Shown in pieces: positions 17,551 to 26,374 of a DNA stretch of 52,427 nucleotides. Within the stretch, counting starts at the first letter, position 1; each line of letters begins with the position of its first letter. A program made the position numbers and the translations under genes. The notes under the pieces were generated by a model, which saw only the letters and a list, made by a program, of their open reading frames with translations, did not search any database and had not been told where the DNA came from. The stretch comes from Gaiellales bacterium (GTDB lineage Bacteria > Actinomycetota > Thermoleophilia > BMS3ABIN01). The stretch covers positions 1-52,427 of the forward strand of contig QZKG01000033.1 of the NCBI GenBank assembly GCA_003599855.1, written 5' to 3'.

Positions 17551-18614
17551 CAGTCCTCACTCCCTTCTTCCGATTCGGGTTTTCCTTTCATCCTGCCGGA
17601 AGCGGCGCTGGCGATGGCGTGGATGCCTACGCCCGCCACAGTGGCCGTCACCAGCGTCGAGCCGATATAGTCGGCCGACGTCTTGACGCCGACGAAGCCG
17701 GGGACCGGCACGTCAGGCAGCCGCTCGTAGAAGCCGGCGAACTTGTCCCAGAACTCCGGCTCCATGCAGCCGATGCAGGGATTGCCCGACCCGACGCACC
17801 AGTTCTGCTTCGAGTTCCACAGCGTGAGCGGGCAGGGCGAGTGGGTCTCCGGGCCCTTGCAGCCCATCTTGTAGAGGCAGTAGCCCTTGGCCTCTTCCTC
17901 GCTGCCGAACTCCTCTACGTACTGGCCGCTGTCGAAGTGGGCCCGTCGCTCGCAGTTGTCGTGCACCTTCTGGCTGAAGGCGAAAGTGGGGCGGCCCTTG
18001 CCGTCGAGCTCCGGCAGTTTCCCGAACAGCAGGTAGTGGACGATGGTGGAGACGATCGTGTCCGGGTTGGGCGGGCAGCCGGGGATGTTGACCGTCTCGA
18101 TGCCCAGCGCGTCGCTGACGCCCTTGGCGCCGGTGGGGTTCGGCTTCATCGCCTGGACGCCGCCATAAGTGGCGCAGGTGCCGATGGCCACCACCGCCGC
18201 TGCGTTGCTGGTTGCTTCCCGGGTGTAATCGATGGAAGTCTTGCCGGCGATCATCAGCGCTTCGGGGATGCCCGTCGCCACCGCGCCCTCGGCGATGACT
18301 ATGTACCCGCCTTCCTCGATGGTAGCCTGGAGGTTGGCCTCGGCGTCCTTGCCTGCCGCGGCCATGATCGTCTCCTGGTAATTGAGGCTGATGATCCCGA
18401 GGAGTATCTCGGCGGTAGAGGGGTTGACCGACTTGGCGAAGGATTCGAGGCAGCCGGAGCATGCCATCAGGCTGAGCCATACCACCGGCGGGCGCTTGGC
18501 CGCCTGCTCCAGGGCCAGGGCGATCCTGGGCACCCAGGCCTGGGAGAGTCCCAGGTAAGCCGCAGTCCCGCCGCAAAGCTTGAGAAAAGCGCGCCTGCTT
18601 ATGTGTGGATGCAT
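17550..18614 (-). CDS. [NiFeSe] hydrogenase small subunit, Tat-exported
   Basis: Electron-transfer subunit of 354 residues. A twin-arginine signal (SRRAFLK, 6-12) directs the folded heterodimer outward. Proximal cluster ligands are Cys52, Cys55, Cys147 and Cys180; distal ligands His218, Cys221, Cys246, Cys252; medial ligands Cys261, Cys273, Cys280, Cys283. Cys273 (NWCV) stands where oxygen-sensitive NiFe enzymes such as that of D. gigas have Pro (NWPV), so the medial cluster should be [4Fe-4S], a known trait of NiFeSe enzymes. A C-terminal membrane helix (about 316-337) anchors it next to the cytochrome. The ATG has an AGGAG site. Confidence 0.95.
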   Translation of the reverse strand: MHPHISRRAFLKLCGGTAAYLGLSQAWVPRIALALEQAAKRPPVVWLSLMACSGCLESFAKSVNPSTAEILLGIISLNYQETIMAAAGKDAEANLQATIEEGGYIVIAEGAVATGIPEALMIAGKTSIDYTREATSNAAAVVAIGTCATYGGVQAMKPNPTGAKGVSDALGIETVNIPGCPPNPDTIVSTIVHYLLFGKLPELDGKGRPTFAFSQKVHDNCERRAHFDSGQYVEEFGSEEEAKGYCLYKMGCKGPETHSPCPLTLWNSKQNWCVGSGNPCIGCMEPEFWDKFAGFYERLPDVPVPGFVGVKTSADYIGSTLVTATVAGVGIHAIASAASGRMKGKPESEEGSED

Positions 18615-18670
18615 AACCTACTCCTAGTCTCAGTGGAACTGCTACCGACCTGCGAACGCGACACAACCAT
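18599..18670 (-). CDS. Possible 23-residue leader ORF overlapping the small-subunit start
   Basis: An ATG at 18670 has the best ribosome site of the region, AAGGAGG six bases upstream, and opens a 23-codon frame ending 16 bases inside the small-subunit gene in another frame. It resembles a translational-coupling leader. The peptide is Ser/Arg-rich and matches nothing I know, so the call rests on the ribosome site and position alone. Confidence 0.35.
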   Translation of the reverse strand: MVVSRSQVGSSSTETRSRLCIHT

Positions 18671-18841
18671 AGGCATCCTCCTTGACGGTTACGGCAATTA
18701 GACCGGTCTTCTCTTAAAGCAAGCCTGCTCGCCTCCTCATGTGATGCTGTTATCTATAGATTTTGGACAAAGGGACGGCATTTCCTTGAAGACTTATATC
18801 CCCTGAAACGCCCGGCGTAACATCGATTCGCCCAAAAATGG

Positions 18842-18867
18842 AAAAACCGGCGCGTGGGATGCGCCGG
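18842..18867 (-). terminator. Intrinsic terminator upstream of the hydrogenase operon
   Basis: On the minus strand CCGGCGC and GCGCCGG form a seven-base-pair perfect stem around a seven-base loop, followed by five T residues. It ends the short transcript starting near 18961, about 230 bases before the small-subunit gene. Confidence 0.75.
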
Positions 18868-18962
18868 CGGGCCGTGTCAGCAGCTTCTCCTGCTCTTGTG
18901 TTCTGGACTGCCATCTGACTGATGTAGCTCGGTTCGGACAGTTAACGCTCCAGTTCCGTTTG
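18842..18962 (-). ncRNA. Candidate small structured RNA or hydrogenase-operon attenuator
   Basis: A promoter-like sequence, about 120 bases without a convincing ORF, and an intrinsic terminator make a transcription unit. Internal pairing is visible: ACTGGA with TCCAG, and AGCAG with CTGCT. It matches no riboswitch class I can recall and is not tRNA-Sec, SRP RNA or tmRNA. It could be a free sRNA or a leader whose terminator gates the hydrogenase operon downstream. The rest of 18671-18840 holds nothing I can name. Confidence 0.5.
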
Positions 18963-18967
18963 CGGCA

Positions 18968-18995
18968 AATATATCATCTGGGCCGGCAAAGTCAA
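18968..18995 (-). promoter_or_regulatory. Promoter-like element for the 18.9 kb RNA
   Basis: On the minus strand TTGACT and TATATT are separated by 16 bases; the predicted start is near 18961. Confidence 0.55.
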
Positions 18996-19014
18996 CATGG
19001 GGCCGGCGCTGTTG

Positions 19015-19069
19015 AAGAGGCCGGGTCCTGGTGATAGATTTGTCCCTGAGCAATCGCGGCCTCTTTTTT
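19015..19069 (+). terminator. Plus-strand terminator-like hairpin ahead of the rodZ-like gene
   Basis: AAGAGGCCG pairs with CGGCCTCTT over nine perfect base pairs, with a 33-base loop and a run of six T residues at the 3' side. It lies about 80 bases before the rodZ-like start, so it is either an attenuator of that gene or insulation between divergent units. Confidence 0.5.
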
Positions 19070-19150
19070 GGTAAACTGTGGATGCTCTCATTTCGAATCA
19101 TCCGATTCAGTCATCCAGGTCTGAATAGCTTGAAGCTACAGGGGAAACGC

Positions 19151-19951
19151 ATGTTTGAGATTGGCAATACTCTGAGGGAAGCCCGGGTGCGGAGGGACAT
19201 CTCCCTCCAGCAGGCGGAAGAGGATACCAAGATCCGGGTCAAATACATCCAGGCCATGGAGAACGAGGACTTCGACGTGCTGCCTGCCGGCACCTACGTC
19301 AAGGGGTTCATGAGGACCTACGCCGAGTACCTCGGCCTCGACTACCAGACCATGCTCGACGAATACAACGAGCGTTACGGCAGCGGCGAGCACCGGGAGC
19401 ACATCATCCACCAGCAGCGCTCCTCCAAGACCGTCAAGGCGGATTCGCCGCGCCACCGGAGCCAGGCCAACTACCTGCTGGTGGCCATCATCGCCGTGGT
19501 CATCGTGGCTGTGCTGGCGTACCTCGGCTGGGGCAATCCCGACACGGAGGAGCCGGTGGTGGCGACCACCAACGCCAATACCTCAACGGCCAGCACCAGC
19601 ACGGCGCCGTCGGTACTGACTTCGCCCACGGGGACGAACCAGGCCTCGCAGCGGCCGGAACCGGTGGTCCTGGAATCCCTGGTTATCACGGCCGCCGGGG
19701 AACCGGTGGACATCTCCATCAGGCGTGACGAGAAGAAGGGGCCGGAACTGGTGAAGGCTCTGCTGCAGCCGGGCGAGAGCCTCAGCCTCGACCGGGACCA
19801 GCTGCAGGAACAGGACAGGGTATGGGTCGACGCCCGCAGCAGTGCTCTCAAGATCACCATCAACGGCAAGCCACAGGCGGTGCCGGAGTTCGACCCGGCC
19901 AACGACTACCTGGTGCTCACCCTGACGGGGATAACCACGGAACCGGCTTAG
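19151..19951 (+). CDS. RodZ-like helix-turn-helix membrane protein
   Basis: A 266-residue protein: N-terminal Xre/HTH_25 domain (about 5-75, LREARVRRDISLQQAEEDTKI), a basic linker, one membrane helix (about 105-127), a Thr/Ser-rich spacer, and a C-terminal DUF4115-like beta domain. This is RodZ architecture, a cell-shape protein linking cytoskeleton to wall synthesis. I start at the ATG at 19151 with an AGGGG site; the longer frame to 19031 runs through the upstream hairpin. It lies just before pgsA, the usual actinobacterial location between ftsK and pgsA. Confidence 0.82.
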   Translation: MFEIGNTLREARVRRDISLQQAEEDTKIRVKYIQAMENEDFDVLPAGTYVKGFMRTYAEYLGLDYQTMLDEYNERYGSGEHREHIIHQQRSSKTVKADSPRHRSQANYLLVAIIAVVIVAVLAYLGWGNPDTEEPVVATTNANTSTASTSTAPSVLTSPTGTNQASQRPEPVVLESLVITAAGEPVDISIRRDEKKGPELVKALLQPGESLSLDRDQLQEQDRVWVDARSSALKITINGKPQAVPEFDPANDYLVLTLTGITTEPA

Positions 19952-19971
19952 ACGGAAAGGGCAGGGGCGAG

Positions 19972-20583
19972 ATGGAGACGCGGCCGGCAGCTTCCACCAG
20001 CACCAGCACCGACCATCCGGGCTGGCGCCTACCGGTCACGCTGGCCAACGGCATCACCCTCCTCAGGATCCTGCTGATCCCGGTGTTCATGGTCTTCATG
20101 CTGGGCCTGGAGGTCATCCCCTATCGTGACACCATCGCGGTGGTGATCTTCGTGCTGGCGGCCGCTACCGACAAGCTCGACGGTTACCTGGCGCGCTCGC
20201 GCAACGCCGTCACGGTGCTGGGGACCTTCCTGGACCCCCTGGCGGACAAGCTGCTCATCTCGGCGGCGTTGCTGTCGCTGGTGGAGCTGGGGCGCATCTC
20301 CGCCTGGATCGCCATGGTGATCATCTCCCGCGAGTTCGCCGTCTCCGGGCTGAGGCTGGTGGCGGCGGTGGAGCGGGTGGTCATCCCCGCGAGCGGCTTC
20401 GGCAAGTTCAAGACCTTCAGCCAGATCGTGGCAGTGACGGCGCTCATCCTGCCGGGCTTCGGCTTCGTCTACGGCCGTCCCCTGTCCTGGTACCTGATAA
20501 ACATCGCCGCCCTGATCACCGTCGCTTCGGGCATCGATTATTTCCTCAAGGCCCGCGACAGGCTACGCCTGCCGGGGAGTTGA
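19972..20583 (+). CDS. pgsA: CDP-diacylglycerol-glycerol-3-phosphate 3-phosphatidyltransferase
   Basis: Membrane enzyme making phosphatidylglycerol phosphate. The 203 residues contain the CDP-alcohol phosphotransferase signature DKLDGYLAR followed by [10 protein letters not shown] (the D-x2-DG-x2-AR-x8-G-x3-D-x3-D pattern) and several membrane helices. The ATG at 19972 has an AGGGG site; a longer frame would overlap the rodZ-like gene. It sits between rodZ-like and cinA, as in other actinobacteria. Confidence 0.94.
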   Translation: METRPAASTSTSTDHPGWRLPVTLANGITLLRILLIPVFMVFMLGLEVIPYRDTIAVVIFVLAAATDKLDGYLARSRNAVTVLGTFLDPLADKLLISAALLSLVELGRISAWIAMVIISREFAVSGLRLVAAVERVVIPASGFGKFKTFSQIVAVTALILPGFGFVYGRPLSWYLINIAALITVASGIDYFLKARDRLRLPGS

Positions 20584-20590
20584 CGGGGCC

Positions 20591-21100
20591 ATGGTCGGGG
20601 ATGCAGGAGTGACGAGCCGTGGGGAAGCCATGGACCTGGCCGCGGCGGTAGTACGGTCCCTGGCGTCGCGGCGCGAGACCCTGGCGGTGGCGGAATCGTG
20701 CACCGGCGGCCTGCTGGCCGGCGCCATCACGGATGTCAGCGGCGCCTCGGAGGTCTTCCGCGGCGGCGTAGTGGCTTATCACAACGACGTCAAGGTTGAG
20801 CTGCTGGGGGTGCGCAGGGAGGTGCTCGATGCCGCCGGCGCGGTCTCTGAGCCCGTGGCGCAGTGGATGGCCCGGGGGGTGCGCTCACGCCTGGGGGCGG
20901 ACTACGGCATCGGCATAACCGGCATCGCCGGACCCAGCGGCGGCTCTCCGGAGAAACCCGTGGGGCTCGTGTATATATGCGTGTCCTCACCCGCCGGGGA
21001 CTTTGTCAGGGGTTTCAACTTCACCGGTGACCGCGCCGAGGTGCGCCGCGCCGCCGTGGACGCGGGCCTGCTCATGGCGTTTGAAGCCGCCTCCGGCTGA
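20591..21100 (+). CDS. pncC: CinA C-terminal-domain protein / nicotinamide-nucleotide amidase
   Basis: A 169-residue stand-alone CinA C-terminal (PncC) domain that deamidates NMN in pyridine-nucleotide recycling. Visible motifs are [31 protein letters not shown] and KPVGLVYI. The N-terminal MoaB-like domain of full CinA is absent. An in-frame ATG at 20630 could be the true start. It lies seven bases after pgsA, the normal pgsA-cinA-recA order, here interrupted before recA by two kinase genes and thpR. Confidence 0.9.
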   Translation: MVGDAGVTSRGEAMDLAAAVVRSLASRRETLAVAESCTGGLLAGAITDVSGASEVFRGGVVAYHNDVKVELLGVRREVLDAAGAVSEPVAQWMARGVRSRLGADYGIGITGIAGPSGGSPEKPVGLVYICVSSPAGDFVRGFNFTGDRAEVRRAAVDAGLLMAFEAASG

Positions 21101-21338
21101 AACTGTACCAGCTTCACTCCTCCCGGCGTGCCGCTTTGACATGATGTCGGTATGCTGGACAAGTGTAACAATCACGCCTTGAGGGTAAGTACAGACTTCA
21201 GTGTTTGCCGGCCGGGTATGCACGTGAGCAGAAGGGTCATGAATACCCGGGGCACTGACGGAGAGCTTGCCGGCAGCAAGTCAGCGAGCGATGCCGGCTG
21301 TCATGCAAGGGGCTTCCGGCGACCGGGAGCTGAGTCAG

Positions 21339-23771
21339 ATGGTGACTTTAACGGCGCGAAGCGGTTCGATGTTGAACGCCGTCAAGGGGGTCTGCATACC
21401 GGGCGTCGCCGTCATGGCGGCGCTGGCGGGCCTGGGCTGGGTCTTCGACCTGCGCGTCCTGGCCGCGTTCCATCATGATTACCTGCCCATGGCCCCCGCG
21501 TCGGCCGTGCTCTTCATCGCCATGACAGTGTCGCTCCTGATGCTGGAACTGGCGCGACCGAAGGGGGAATCGACGCGCTACCGGCTGCTGGTGCTACCCT
21601 TTGCCTGCGTGATCCTCGCAGTCGCCGTCCTGCGCCTGGCGGGCGTCGGCTGGGCCGGGGAGTTCGCGGCCATCAGCAGGATCCCTGTTTCCTTCCAGGC
21701 CGACTGGAACATGACGTACCTGACGGCCGCGATGTTCACCGTCATCGCCGTGGCGCTCTTCCTGCTGGCTGCCGGAGAGGAGTTCGGACGCCGCCGGCTG
21801 CTCCAGGCCGGCTCGCTCATGTCGGTGCCCGTCATCGCGGTAGCGCTTTCCGCCCTCACCGGGTACGTCCATGGCGGCACGCTGCTCTACGAGGGGGAGT
21901 CCATGCCCCAGGCGCTGACCACTGCCGTCACCTTCCTGCTGGCCGGGGTCGCCATCACCGCGGTCGCCGGGCCGGATGTCTGGCCCGCGAGTGTCATGAC
22001 AGGGAGTGGGATCAGGGTTCGCCTGACCCAGGTCTTCCTGCCCCTAACGATAGCGATCGTGCTGTTCAGCGACATGCTGGCGGTGGCGACAGTCGACTGG
22101 TCCGGCGCCCAGCCCACGATAGCATCATCGGTGGCGATGGCAGCCTTCATCATCATCGTCGTCGCGGTGGTACAGCTTGTTTCCAGGGAGGTCGCGGTCT
22201 CGATCCGGCAGCATGAGGCCAGCAAGCAGAAGGCGGAAGCCAAGTACCGCGACCTCTTCGAGGACTCGCTCGATGCTGTTTTCATCATGGATCCTGACTG
22301 GCGCCTGGTGGAGCTCAATCGCGCCGGGGTCGACTTCTTCGGTTTCTCATCGAAGGCCGCCCTGGCGAAGGCACAGCCTTCGATACTGGACATCTTCAGC
22401 GACGAGAACGCCGCGGGAGTTTTTTGCGGTCAACTCGCGGGCACAGGCCTCATCAGGGATTACGAGGCGAGGATGCGCTGCAGGGACGGCGGTGAGGTGG
22501 AAGTAGCCCTTACCGCCGTCGCTGAGAGCGACGGCAACAACGGGGTTGCGTCGTACCGGGGTGTCATACGCGACATCACGGAGAAGCGCCTGCTGGAGCG
22601 CCAGCTGGTGCAAGCCCAGAAGATGGAGAGCATCGGCAGGCTGGCGGGCGGCGTCGCCCATGACTTCAACAACCTGCTCACCGCCATCCAGGGGTACACG
22701 GAGCTGGCGCTCATGGAGATGCCCCTGGATAGCGGCGTCCGGGCGGACCTGGTCCAGGTCCGCGAATCAGCCGACCGCGCCGCGGCCCTGACCCGGCAGC
22801 TGCTGCTCTTCAGCCGCAGGCAGCAGATGGACCTTAAGACGGTCAACCTGAACAGGACGGTGGCCGAGATGGAGCGTATGCTGGCGCGGGTGGTGGGAGA
22901 GCAGTATGTGATTTCCACCAGGCTCGACGTGGATCTGTGGTTGGCCGAGGCAGACAGCGTGCTCATGGGCCAGGTGCTCATGAACCTGGTGGTGAACGCC
23001 CGCGACGCCATGGCCGGCGGGGGGCGGATCACCATCAGCACCGGCAACGCCATCCCGGGACAGGACGGCGCGCTGGCAGCCCCGCTCGAAGCTCCCGGAG
23101 ATCATTATGTGCGTCTGTCGGTGGAGGACACCGGCGTCGGCATGGATGAAGAGACTGTCGGGCGCATCTTCGAACCTTTCTTCAGCACCAAGGAGCAGGG
23201 CCAGGGCACGGGCCTGGGCTTGAGCGTCGTCTATGGCATCGTCTCCGAGCATGGCGGTTGGGTCGAGGTGGAAAGCGTGCCCGGCCGCGGCACCACCTTC
23301 GACATTTACATTCCCGCTTCGCAGGAAAGCCAGGGGGGCGCGCGGGAGGCCACGGCCGGGGATGCCAGTGAATACTTCAGTGGCAATGACGAGCTGGTGC
23401 TGCTGGTGGAGGATGAGGAGCGGGTAAGGCGGCTGGCCGCTGAAACGCTTGCCAGGCACGGTTACCGGGTGGTCGACGTGCCCGACGCCGAAGCTGCCCA
23501 TGACCTGTTCCTGCTGCGAGGGGACGAGATAGACCTGCTGTTCACCGACATCGTCCTCCCCGGCGAGAGCGGCGTCGCCCTGGCGACCAGGCTCGTCGGC
23601 CTCAAGCCGGGGCTCAGGGTATTGCTGGCCAGCGGCTACAGCGGCGAGCAGCTCAAGGAAGAGTTCATCAGCAGCCACGATGGAGCTGCCTTCCTCCAGA
23701 AGCCATACAGGCTGGGCGCGCTCCTGGAGCAGGTCCGGACGCTGCTGGACCGGGGGCCTGATAATGGCTAA
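21339..23771 (+). CDS. Hybrid sensor histidine kinase (membrane, PAS, HisKA, ATPase, receiver)
   Basis: About 810 residues: seven or eight membrane helices (about 15-285), a PAS domain from about 297, a HisKA box with His441 in GGVAHDFNNLL, an intact ATP-binding domain (N-box NLVVNARDAM with Asn553, G1 DTGVGM, G2 GTGLGLSVV), and a C-terminal receiver with Asp737 in FTDIVLPG. All catalytic elements are present. The signal sensed is unknown; no output regulator is fused. I start at the ATG at 21339 because GGGAG precedes it; an upstream ATG at 21267 has no ribosome site. The stretch 21101-21338 shows no other gene. Confidence 0.9.
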   Translation: MVTLTARSGSMLNAVKGVCIPGVAVMAALAGLGWVFDLRVLAAFHHDYLPMAPASAVLFIAMTVSLLMLELARPKGESTRYRLLVLPFACVILAVAVLRLAGVGWAGEFAAISRIPVSFQADWNMTYLTAAMFTVIAVALFLLAAGEEFGRRRLLQAGSLMSVPVIAVALSALTGYVHGGTLLYEGESMPQALTTAVTFLLAGVAITAVAGPDVWPASVMTGSGIRVRLTQVFLPLTIAIVLFSDMLAVATVDWSGAQPTIASSVAMAAFIIIVVAVVQLVSREVAVSIRQHEASKQKAEAKYRDLFEDSLDAVFIMDPDWRLVELNRAGVDFFGFSSKAALAKAQPSILDIFSDENAAGVFCGQLAGTGLIRDYEARMRCRDGGEVEVALTAVAESDGNNGVASYRGVIRDITEKRLLERQLVQAQKMESIGRLAGGVAHDFNNLLTAIQGYTELALMEMPLDSGVRADLVQVRESADRAAALTRQLLLFSRRQQMDLKTVNLNRTVAEMERMLARVVGEQYVISTRLDVDLWLAEADSVLMGQVLMNLVVNARDAMAGGGRITISTGNAIPGQDGALAAPLEAPGDHYVRLSVEDTGVGMDEETVGRIFEPFFSTKEQGQGTGLGLSVVYGIVSEHGGWVEVESVPGRGTTFDIYIPASQESQGGAREATAGDASEYFSGNDELVLLVEDEERVRRLAAETLARHGYRVVDVPDAEAAHDLFLLRGDEIDLLFTDIVLPGESGVALATRLVGLKPGLRVLLASGYSGEQLKEEFISSHDGAAFLQKPYRLGALLEQVRTLLDRGPDNG

Positions 23772-23848
23772 AAGGCGCCACCGCTCCATTTGAGGAATGC
23801 TCCCAGGCAGCCGATAGAATAGCCGATGCAAGGCAAGCGGGAGGCGAG

Positions 23849-25642
23849 ATGAGCAAATCACTTCTGGACAGGCTCGTGGAGAGGCCGCACGGGCGAGCTG
23901 ATACGGTCACCTGGTTCGTACTCTACCTGCTGGTGATCGTCCTCATGGCAAACCTCGGGGCGCTCGTGGACAAGGTCTTCCACCCGGAGATCCCCTACCT
24001 GGATGAGGAGCACCTGTTCGTCGGTGCGGCAACTGCCGTCACCACGTCGATCCTGTTCGGGGCAATGATATTCTACAGCGTCAGGCTGAACAAGGAACGC
24101 TCCCGCCTCCAGGCGGCGGAGTGCTCCCGGAGCGCCAGCGAGGAGCGCTATCGCAGCCTCTTCCGGGATTCGCATGACCCGGTGTTCATCATGGACAGCG
24201 AAGGCGACTTCATTGACATCAACCCCGCCGGCGCCCGCGTTCTCGGCATCAACGCCCCGGAAGGCGTGGTCCGGCTCAATATCGAGCGGGATCTCGACGC
24301 CGACCGCGAAAGCCTGAGCGGTTTCTACGCCGAGAGCGAAAAAGCCGGCTTCGTCGAGGATTTCCGACTGCCCCTCAGGAATCAACGTGGTGAGCCGCTG
24401 GTCATGTCGGTCACCGCGAGCGTCGTCCGTGACGGGAACGGCGCCGTCGTGGCGTACCGCGGCATCATGCGGGACGTGACCGATAAGGACTACCTGGACA
24501 GGCAGGTGATGAACGCACAGCGGATGGAGAGCGTCGGCCAGCTGGCGCGGGGCATCGCCCACCAGTTCAACAACGTCATCACCACTATCCAGGGATATGC
24601 GGCGCTGGCGGCGGGAGACGTTCCCGAGGGCGGCAGGGCCGCCGAAGCCCTCGGGCAGATCCAGGTCTCCGCCACGCGCGCTGAACGCCTCACCCGGGAG
24701 CTCATGGTGTTCAGCCGCAAGGACCAGGTCAATCCAAGGCCTCTCGGGGTGAACCGCCTGATAGAGTCCTCGCGGGACCTGTTCAGCCATGTCGCCGGTG
24801 AGGACATCATCCTGACCACCATCCTCTACGCGGATGCGGCAGTGGCCAGCATCGACGCCGCGAGCATGGAGAACGCGCTGTTCAACCTGGTCCTTTTTTC
24901 CCGCGAGCGCATGCGCGGACATGGCGAGATCAAGGTGATAAGCGGCAGGACGGAGATTGGGGGCAGCGACGTCCACGATCATCCCGAGGCTGGGCAGGGG
25001 AGTTACGTGACGCTGACCGTGGAGGACAACGGTCCGCTGATAACGCCCGAGGAGTCGAAGCGGATCTTCGAGCCCTTTGCCGGCGCCAGCGGCGGCCAGG
25101 AGGCAGGGATGGAGATGTCGGTGGTGCATGGCATCGTCATGAACCATGACGGCTGGGTGGAGATCGACAGCACAGCCGCGCGGACACGCTTCACGATCTA
25201 CCTGCCGGCTCTTGAGGCAAACGCTGATGCCGGCGAGGAAGAGGCCGCGGAGGTGCAAGACCTGCAGGGCAGGGGCCAGAAGGTGCTGCTGGTTGAGGAC
25301 GAGGATGCCGTGCGCTCCATGGCCGAGACGACCCTGGCGAACAACGGCTACGTGGTGTTGCCGGCCCGCGACGCCAGCGAGGCGTTCCTCATCTTCGCCC
25401 GCGAGAAGGGCGAGATCGACGTCATCTTCTCGGATGTAGTCATGCCGGGGGAGAGCGGGGTCAGCCTGGCGGACCACCTGATCGAGTACAACGCGAGGAT
25501 GCCCGTCATCCTGACCAGTGGCCTGGAGGCGACGGTGGACGACTGGCGTTCCATCGAGGAGCACGGCTACCGCTTCCTGCCCAAGCCATACCGGCTGGAG
25601 GACCTGCTCAGGGAGATGAGAGGCGTCTTCGGCGGTAACTGA
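23849..25642 (+). CDS. Hybrid histidine kinase paralogue with degenerate ATP-binding domain
   Basis: 597 residues with two membrane helices (about 20-75), PAS (about 95-215), a HisKA box keeping His238 (GIAHQFNN), an ATPase-like domain, and an intact receiver (Asp529 in FSDVVMPG). It aligns with the preceding kinase throughout, but ATP-binding motifs are broken: the N-box reads NLVLFSRERM with Phe350 where Asn belongs, G1 reads DNGPLI, and the G2 loop GTGLGL is replaced by EAGMEM. It probably cannot bind ATP normally and may be phosphorylated in trans by its neighbour or act as a receiver/phosphotransfer scaffold; that is inference. Confidence 0.88.
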   Translation: MSKSLLDRLVERPHGRADTVTWFVLYLLVIVLMANLGALVDKVFHPEIPYLDEEHLFVGAATAVTTSILFGAMIFYSVRLNKERSRLQAAECSRSASEERYRSLFRDSHDPVFIMDSEGDFIDINPAGARVLGINAPEGVVRLNIERDLDADRESLSGFYAESEKAGFVEDFRLPLRNQRGEPLVMSVTASVVRDGNGAVVAYRGIMRDVTDKDYLDRQVMNAQRMESVGQLARGIAHQFNNVITTIQGYAALAAGDVPEGGRAAEALGQIQVSATRAERLTRELMVFSRKDQVNPRPLGVNRLIESSRDLFSHVAGEDIILTTILYADAAVASIDAASMENALFNLVLFSRERMRGHGEIKVISGRTEIGGSDVHDHPEAGQGSYVTLTVEDNGPLITPEESKRIFEPFAGASGGQEAGMEMSVVHGIVMNHDGWVEIDSTAARTRFTIYLPALEANADAGEEEAAEVQDLQGRGQKVLLVEDEDAVRSMAETTLANNGYVVLPARDASEAFLIFAREKGEIDVIFSDVVMPGESGVSLADHLIEYNARMPVILTSGLEATVDDWRSIEEHGYRFLPKPYRLEDLLREMRGVFGGN

Positions 25643-25756
25643 CGACGTGCCGGCGGCACTCCCGGCAGATTGGCATTAGCGCCGGGTTCTTTCTTTCACC
25701 GGGCCAGGTTCCCTTGGTATCCCGGCCTTCCTGTAATAAAGTAACCCCCACGAGTG

Positions 25757-26362
25757 ATGACTACCGGCGATAAAAACAGGAAGCAGGCCCGGCGCCCCCA
25801 GGGTTACGAGGAAAACCACTCCTACCGCCTGTTCGTGGCCGTAGACATCCCCCCGGAAGCCGTGGAAGGCCTCGTCTCCTGGCAGCAGGAGCATCTTTCT
25901 GCAGAGGCCGCTCTCAGGATGACCCCCGCTGCCCAGCTGCACGTCACCCTGGCCTTCATCGGTCAGGCGGGGGAGAGGGAGAGGGGCCTGGCGGTCGGCC
26001 TGATGGAACAGCTTGCACCGCGCCGCTCCTTCGAGGTGACGCTGGCGGCGCTCGTGGGCCTGCCGAAGGGCCGCAGCCCCCGGGTCGTGGCCGCCCGGGT
26101 CGACGAGACCTCCGGGGCGCTGGCGTCCCTGCACGACGAAGTCACGTCGGGGCTGGCGGCAAGGGGCATCTACAGGAAGGAAAAACGGCCCTGGTTCCCC
26201 CATGTCACCATCGCCCGGGCGCGGGGCCGGGCGGGGCTGGACCTGGCTGCCATCGAGCCGGAGCCGGTCCAATTTACAGCTGTCCGAACGACCTTGTATA
26301 ATAGCATTCTCAAGGCAGGCGGGGCCCTTCACAAGGCCCTGAAAACGGTCCAACTTACATAA
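25757..26362 (+). CDS. thpR: RNA 2',3'-cyclic 3'-phosphodiesterase (2H family)
   Basis: About 201 residues of the LigT/ThpR 2H phosphoesterase family, hydrolysing 2',3'-cyclic phosphates on RNA. Both catalytic repeats are present: HVTLAFIG and HVTIARAR. RLFVAVDIPPE is a typical start of the fold. A GTG directly before the ATG (25754) is an alternative start; neither has a clear ribosome site. It ends 12 bases before recA and may be co-transcribed with it. Confidence 0.9.
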   Translation: MTTGDKNRKQARRPQGYEENHSYRLFVAVDIPPEAVEGLVSWQQEHLSAEAALRMTPAAQLHVTLAFIGQAGERERGLAVGLMEQLAPRRSFEVTLAALVGLPKGRSPRVVAARVDETSGALASLHDEVTSGLAARGIYRKEKRPWFPHVTIARARGRAGLDLAAIEPEPVQFTAVRTTLYNSILKAGGALHKALKTVQLT

Positions 26363-26374
26363 CTGGAGGCAGAA

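Noticed and set aside
18842-18962. tRNA-Sec or another tRNA
   Set aside because: No acceptor/T-arm pattern, no UCA anticodon arm and no CCA end; an intrinsic terminator closes the unit instead.
18877-19101. Minus-strand 74-codon frame upstream of the hydrogenase
   Set aside because: Its start lies upstream of the likely promoter and there is no ribosome site; it overlaps a structured RNA and a terminator.
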